Part shown: piece by piece, positions 61,935-64,000 of the stretch
Numbering within the stretch: the first letter of the stretch is position 1
Layout: every line of letters begins with the position of its first letter
From: Bradyrhizobium sp. PSBB068
Lineage (GTDB): Bacteria > Pseudomonadota > Alphaproteobacteria > Rhizobiales > Xanthobacteraceae
Direction: 5' to 3'
DNA: 64,000 nt
Assembly (NCBI GenBank): GCA_016839165.1
Contig: CP069300.1
Location: forward strand, 6,143,501-6,207,500
The notes under the pieces: model-generated
Told to the model about the DNA's origin: nothing
Databases searched by the model: none
The model's input: only the letters and a program-made list of their open reading frames with translations
Program-made: the position numbers and the translations under genes

Positions 61935-63020
61935 CTACGGCAACAACCGGCTCGCCTTCGCCAGCTTGAACCACTTCCGGAACATCACCTCGGTATCCAT
62001 CATCTCGGTGAAGCCGGCCTGGTTGATCTTGACCGTCGACACGATCGACGGCGGACCGGATTCGGTCTGCCCATGGCGCATGCTGTAATCGGCATACTGG
62101 AACGACAGGCCGACGAACTCCTCGAGGCCAGGCGCGATCAGATCGTGCGTCCTGCGCAGCTCGTCCCAGAGCGGAATCCATTTCGGATACTCCTTCGCCA
62201 GCGACAACGGCACATGCGCGCCCGGCGTCATGTCGAGCGCATCCGCGATCGCCGGCCAGATGTTCTCCCAGGTGAAGACGTCGCCATTGGTGACGTTGAA
62301 CGCTTCGTTGCGCCCGGCCGCGGCATCGCCCGACCAGGCGATCGCGCGCGCCAGCAGATCGACGTCGACCGCCTGCGCCACGCGTGGCGCACCGCCGGGA
62401 TAATCGAGCGGCCTGCCCTGCGCGCGCAGCACCGCCGCATAGACGCCGAGCGGCGGGATCAGGTCCATCGCGCCGCCCATGGCTTCGCCGATGATCAGCA
62501 CGGGACGCAGGATGCTCCAGTGCCAGCTCTTGCCCCTCTGCAACTCACGCAGGAAATTCTCCTGCACCCAATAGAAATTCGGCTGCTCGTACATTTCCGA
62601 GCGGCCCTCGCGCGCCGGCACCGTCAGCGGCCGGACATGCACGCCATAGGCCTTGGTGCCCTGCAGCAGCGCGACGTGCTTGAGAGCTGGCGCTGCGGGT
62701 TCGAGCGCGCCCATCAAATTGCGCAGCATGCGGTCGTTGGTCTCGATCTGCCCGGCGTCGCGCCAGCCATCGACCAGGCTCGGCGCCTCATAGAGTGCGG
62801 CATAGATCAGATGGGTTGCACCGCCGAGCTCGGCCGCGGCGCGGCGGCAATCCTCGGCGCTGGTGAGATCGATCGGCACGTGCCGCGCGCCGTAGAGATC
62901 GCGCGGCTTGCGGCGCGACAGCGCGATGCGCTCGCAATCATCGGATGCACCGAAGTGCCGCAAGGCGGCGCTGCCGACCAGGCCGGTGGCGCCGGCGACC
63001 ACGACTTTCTTGTTGGCCAT
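61935..63020 (-). CDS. PRISE-type SDR (progesterone 5-beta-reductase/iridoid-synthase-like)
   Basis: 361-residue NADPH-dependent enzyme. VVVAGATGLVGSAAL (GxxGxxG) is at residues 7-20. The catalytic PRISE elements are visible: Lys123 in LLQGTKAYGVH and Tyr150 in NFYWVQENFL. DFVNVTNGD-like FNVTNGDVFTWENIW and a long C-terminal part (IPLWDELRRTHDLIAPGLEE, VSTVKINQAGFTEMMDTEVMF) match the family. PRISE enzymes reduce activated C=C bonds of enones such as progesterone or 8-oxogeranial. In bacteria the substrates are mostly unknown. ATG 63020 is chosen over a 22-codon extension that has no Rossmann logic. Confidence 0.85.
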   Translation of the reverse strand: MANKKVVVAGATGLVGSAALRHFGASDDCERIALSRRKPRDLYGARHVPIDLTSAEDCRRAAAELGGATHLIYAALYEAPSLVDGWRDAGQIETNDRMLRNLMGALEPAAPALKHVALLQGTKAYGVHVRPLTVPAREGRSEMYEQPNFYWVQENFLRELQRGKSWHWSILRPVLIIGEAMGGAMDLIPPLGVYAAVLRAQGRPLDYPGGAPRVAQAVDVDLLARAIAWSGDAAAGRNEAFNVTNGDVFTWENIWPAIADALDMTPGAHVPLSLAKEYPKWIPLWDELRRTHDLIAPGLEEFVGLSFQYADYSMRHGQTESGPPSIVSTVKINQAGFTEMMDTEVMFRKWFKLAKASRLLP

Positions 63021-63205
63021 GTCCTTGAACTCCCGTCCCTCACTGCCTGCGTAGCAGATCGCCGAAGGGCCCGCAGCCCGTCGCACGGGTATCGGATGAG
63101 ACCTTCAGCATCGATTCGCCGGCCCCGGGCCGGATCGCCGGGCTCTCGTTTGATGGTTTCAGGATGCGGATGCACGCGCGTCGCTGCACCGAACCCGTTC
63201 CGCAT

Positions 63206-63243
63206 TAAAAAAGCCCCGGAGAAATTCTCCGGGGCTCTTTTTT
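63206..63243 (-). terminator. Bidirectional terminator after the DUF4168 gene
   Basis: AGCCCCGGAGAA pairs with TTCTCCGGGGCT and is flanked by A6 on one side and T-rich CTTTTTT on the other, so it can act on both strands. It lies 25 bp past the DUF4168 stop and isolates it from the PRISE gene downstream. Confidence 0.9.
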
Positions 63244-63267
63244 CGGTTCGATTCGGACGAGAACGGC

Positions 63268-63909
63268 TCAGTTGTCGTCGCTGCCGCCGAACTCTTCCAT
63301 CAGCTTGTCGTAGCTCTTGGTCACGATATCGATGTTGCCCTTGTTCTCGACCGCGGGCGGCGGCGATTTCAGGGCTTCGTTGAGGTCGGCCAGCGCGTCC
63401 TTCTTGTCCTTGGCCGACATCTTCTTGTCGGCCTGGACCTGGGCGATCTGCGCCTTCACGACGGCCTCGGGGCCGACATATTTCTTGGTCTGCGGATCGA
63501 AGCCGCCGAGCACCAGCGAGATGTTGTCGACGACGCTGTTGTACTCGTCGTAGCTGGCAAAACCGTTCTTCTTGGCGATGGCCTCGAGCTGGGCAACGAC
63601 CTTCGGATCGGGCTTGGCGTCCTGGGACAGCTTGGCGGTGATCGGGTCCATTTCCTTCGCCGCGGCGATCGCGCCGTCGACCTGCTTGTCGGTGAGCGCG
63701 ATCTGCTTGATCGGCGGGGCCTGATCCTGTGCGGGAGCGGCGGCCTGCGCAGGAGGTGCAGCTTGCGCGGGCTTCGCCGCCGGTGCCATCTGCTGCTGCT
63801 GCTGCTGCTTGGCCTGCGCGAATGCGCCGCTGCTCGACGCTGCGGTCATCGCGAGCGCAAGACACGCGACGCCGAGCGCAGCAGTTACGGGACGGACGAT
63901 CTCACGCAT
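63268..63909 (-). CDS. DUF4168-like secreted protein with Gln/Ala-rich linker
   Basis: 213 residues from ATG 63909, with a signal peptide (VTAALGVACLALAMTAASSSGAFAQA). A low-complexity segment follows: a run of six Gln, then Ala/Pro/Gln repeats to about residue 65. The helical domain has IALTDKQVDGAIAAAKEMD, VVAQLEAIAKKNGFASYDEYNSVV and DNISLVLGGFDP, in the style of DUF4168 periplasmic proteins, and a charged helical C-terminus (QADKKMSAKDKKDALADLNE). Function unknown; envelope or periplasmic location is inferred. It is monocistronic, followed by a strong terminator. Confidence 0.75.
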   Translation of the reverse strand: MREIVRPVTAALGVACLALAMTAASSSGAFAQAKQQQQQQMAPAAKPAQAAPPAQAAAPAQDQAPPIKQIALTDKQVDGAIAAAKEMDPITAKLSQDAKPDPKVVAQLEAIAKKNGFASYDEYNSVVDNISLVLGGFDPQTKKYVGPEAVVKAQIAQVQADKKMSAKDKKDALADLNEALKSPPPAVENKGNIDIVTKSYDKLMEEFGGSDDN

Positions 63910-64000
63910 GGAAGTCTCCTTGTTGGGGCAGTTTGCCGAGCTTCTTGAGTGGAATGGGTACGGAAATCGAAATGAACGGCCCATGAACTTTGGTCGTAGA

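Overview
The window looks like a chromosomal segment of a Bradyrhizobium-type alphaproteobacterium (Nitrobacteraceae). The DNA is GC-rich. The tolQ-tolR-tolA-tolB / pal-cpoB-tilS order, an alphaproteobacterial Zur box, an initiator tRNA with the rhizobial anticodon-stem variant, and several families of short palindromic intergenic repeats all fit. The assignment rests on gene content and recognised sequence style, not on a database search.

Layout. 1-10 kb (minus strand): the Tol-Pal envelope locus. tolQ, tolR, tolA and tolB form one tight run. pal, cpoB and a truncated tilS follow, but a GGDEF-EAL c-di-GMP protein and a FeeM-like N-acyl amino acid synthase sit between tolB and pal. 10-25 kb: housekeeping and accessory genes, including crcB, superoxide dismutase, a GNAT protein, a MATE exporter, DUF2147, a DUF3095 cyclase-like protein, a Zur-box-controlled COG0523 metallochaperone, DUF2278, htpG, an MBL-fold protein with a zinc ribbon, opgC and a HerA-like ATPase. 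A TetR remnant and a frameshifted alanyl-tRNA editing gene (alaX) lie among them.

25.3-41.6 kb is the most unusual region: a surface/secretion cluster. It encodes (i) a protein of about 2,295 residues built of AIDA-type strand-loop-strand repeats followed by nine repeats of about 107 residues; (ii) immediately upstream, an Aah/TibC-type autotransporter heptosyltransferase; (iii) a FkbM methyltransferase; (iv) a type I secretion ABC exporter and its HlyD adaptor; (v) a divergent 999-residue protein with an HExxH protease-like N-terminus and seven repeats of the same family as the giant protein. My reading, which is inference, is a glycosylated adhesin exported by a type I system instead of through its own beta-barrel, with a protease-like partner. 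An initiator tRNA-Met gene borders the region on the right.

42-64 kb: mainly catabolic and detoxification genes on the plus strand. They include an aldehyde dehydrogenase, a GMC oxidoreductase, CvpA, an SDR-quinone reductase-MBL run, an MFS pump with a divergent TetR gene and a clear shared operator, FAH-family hydrolase, GST, serine hydrolase, a second MBL protein, ogt, an alpha/beta hydrolase, an M20 peptidase, a GntR regulator followed by a phytanoyl-CoA dioxygenase-like gene, and a COG4091 (DXR-II-like) oxidoreductase. A PRISE-type reductase and a DUF4168 secreted protein end the window on the minus strand.
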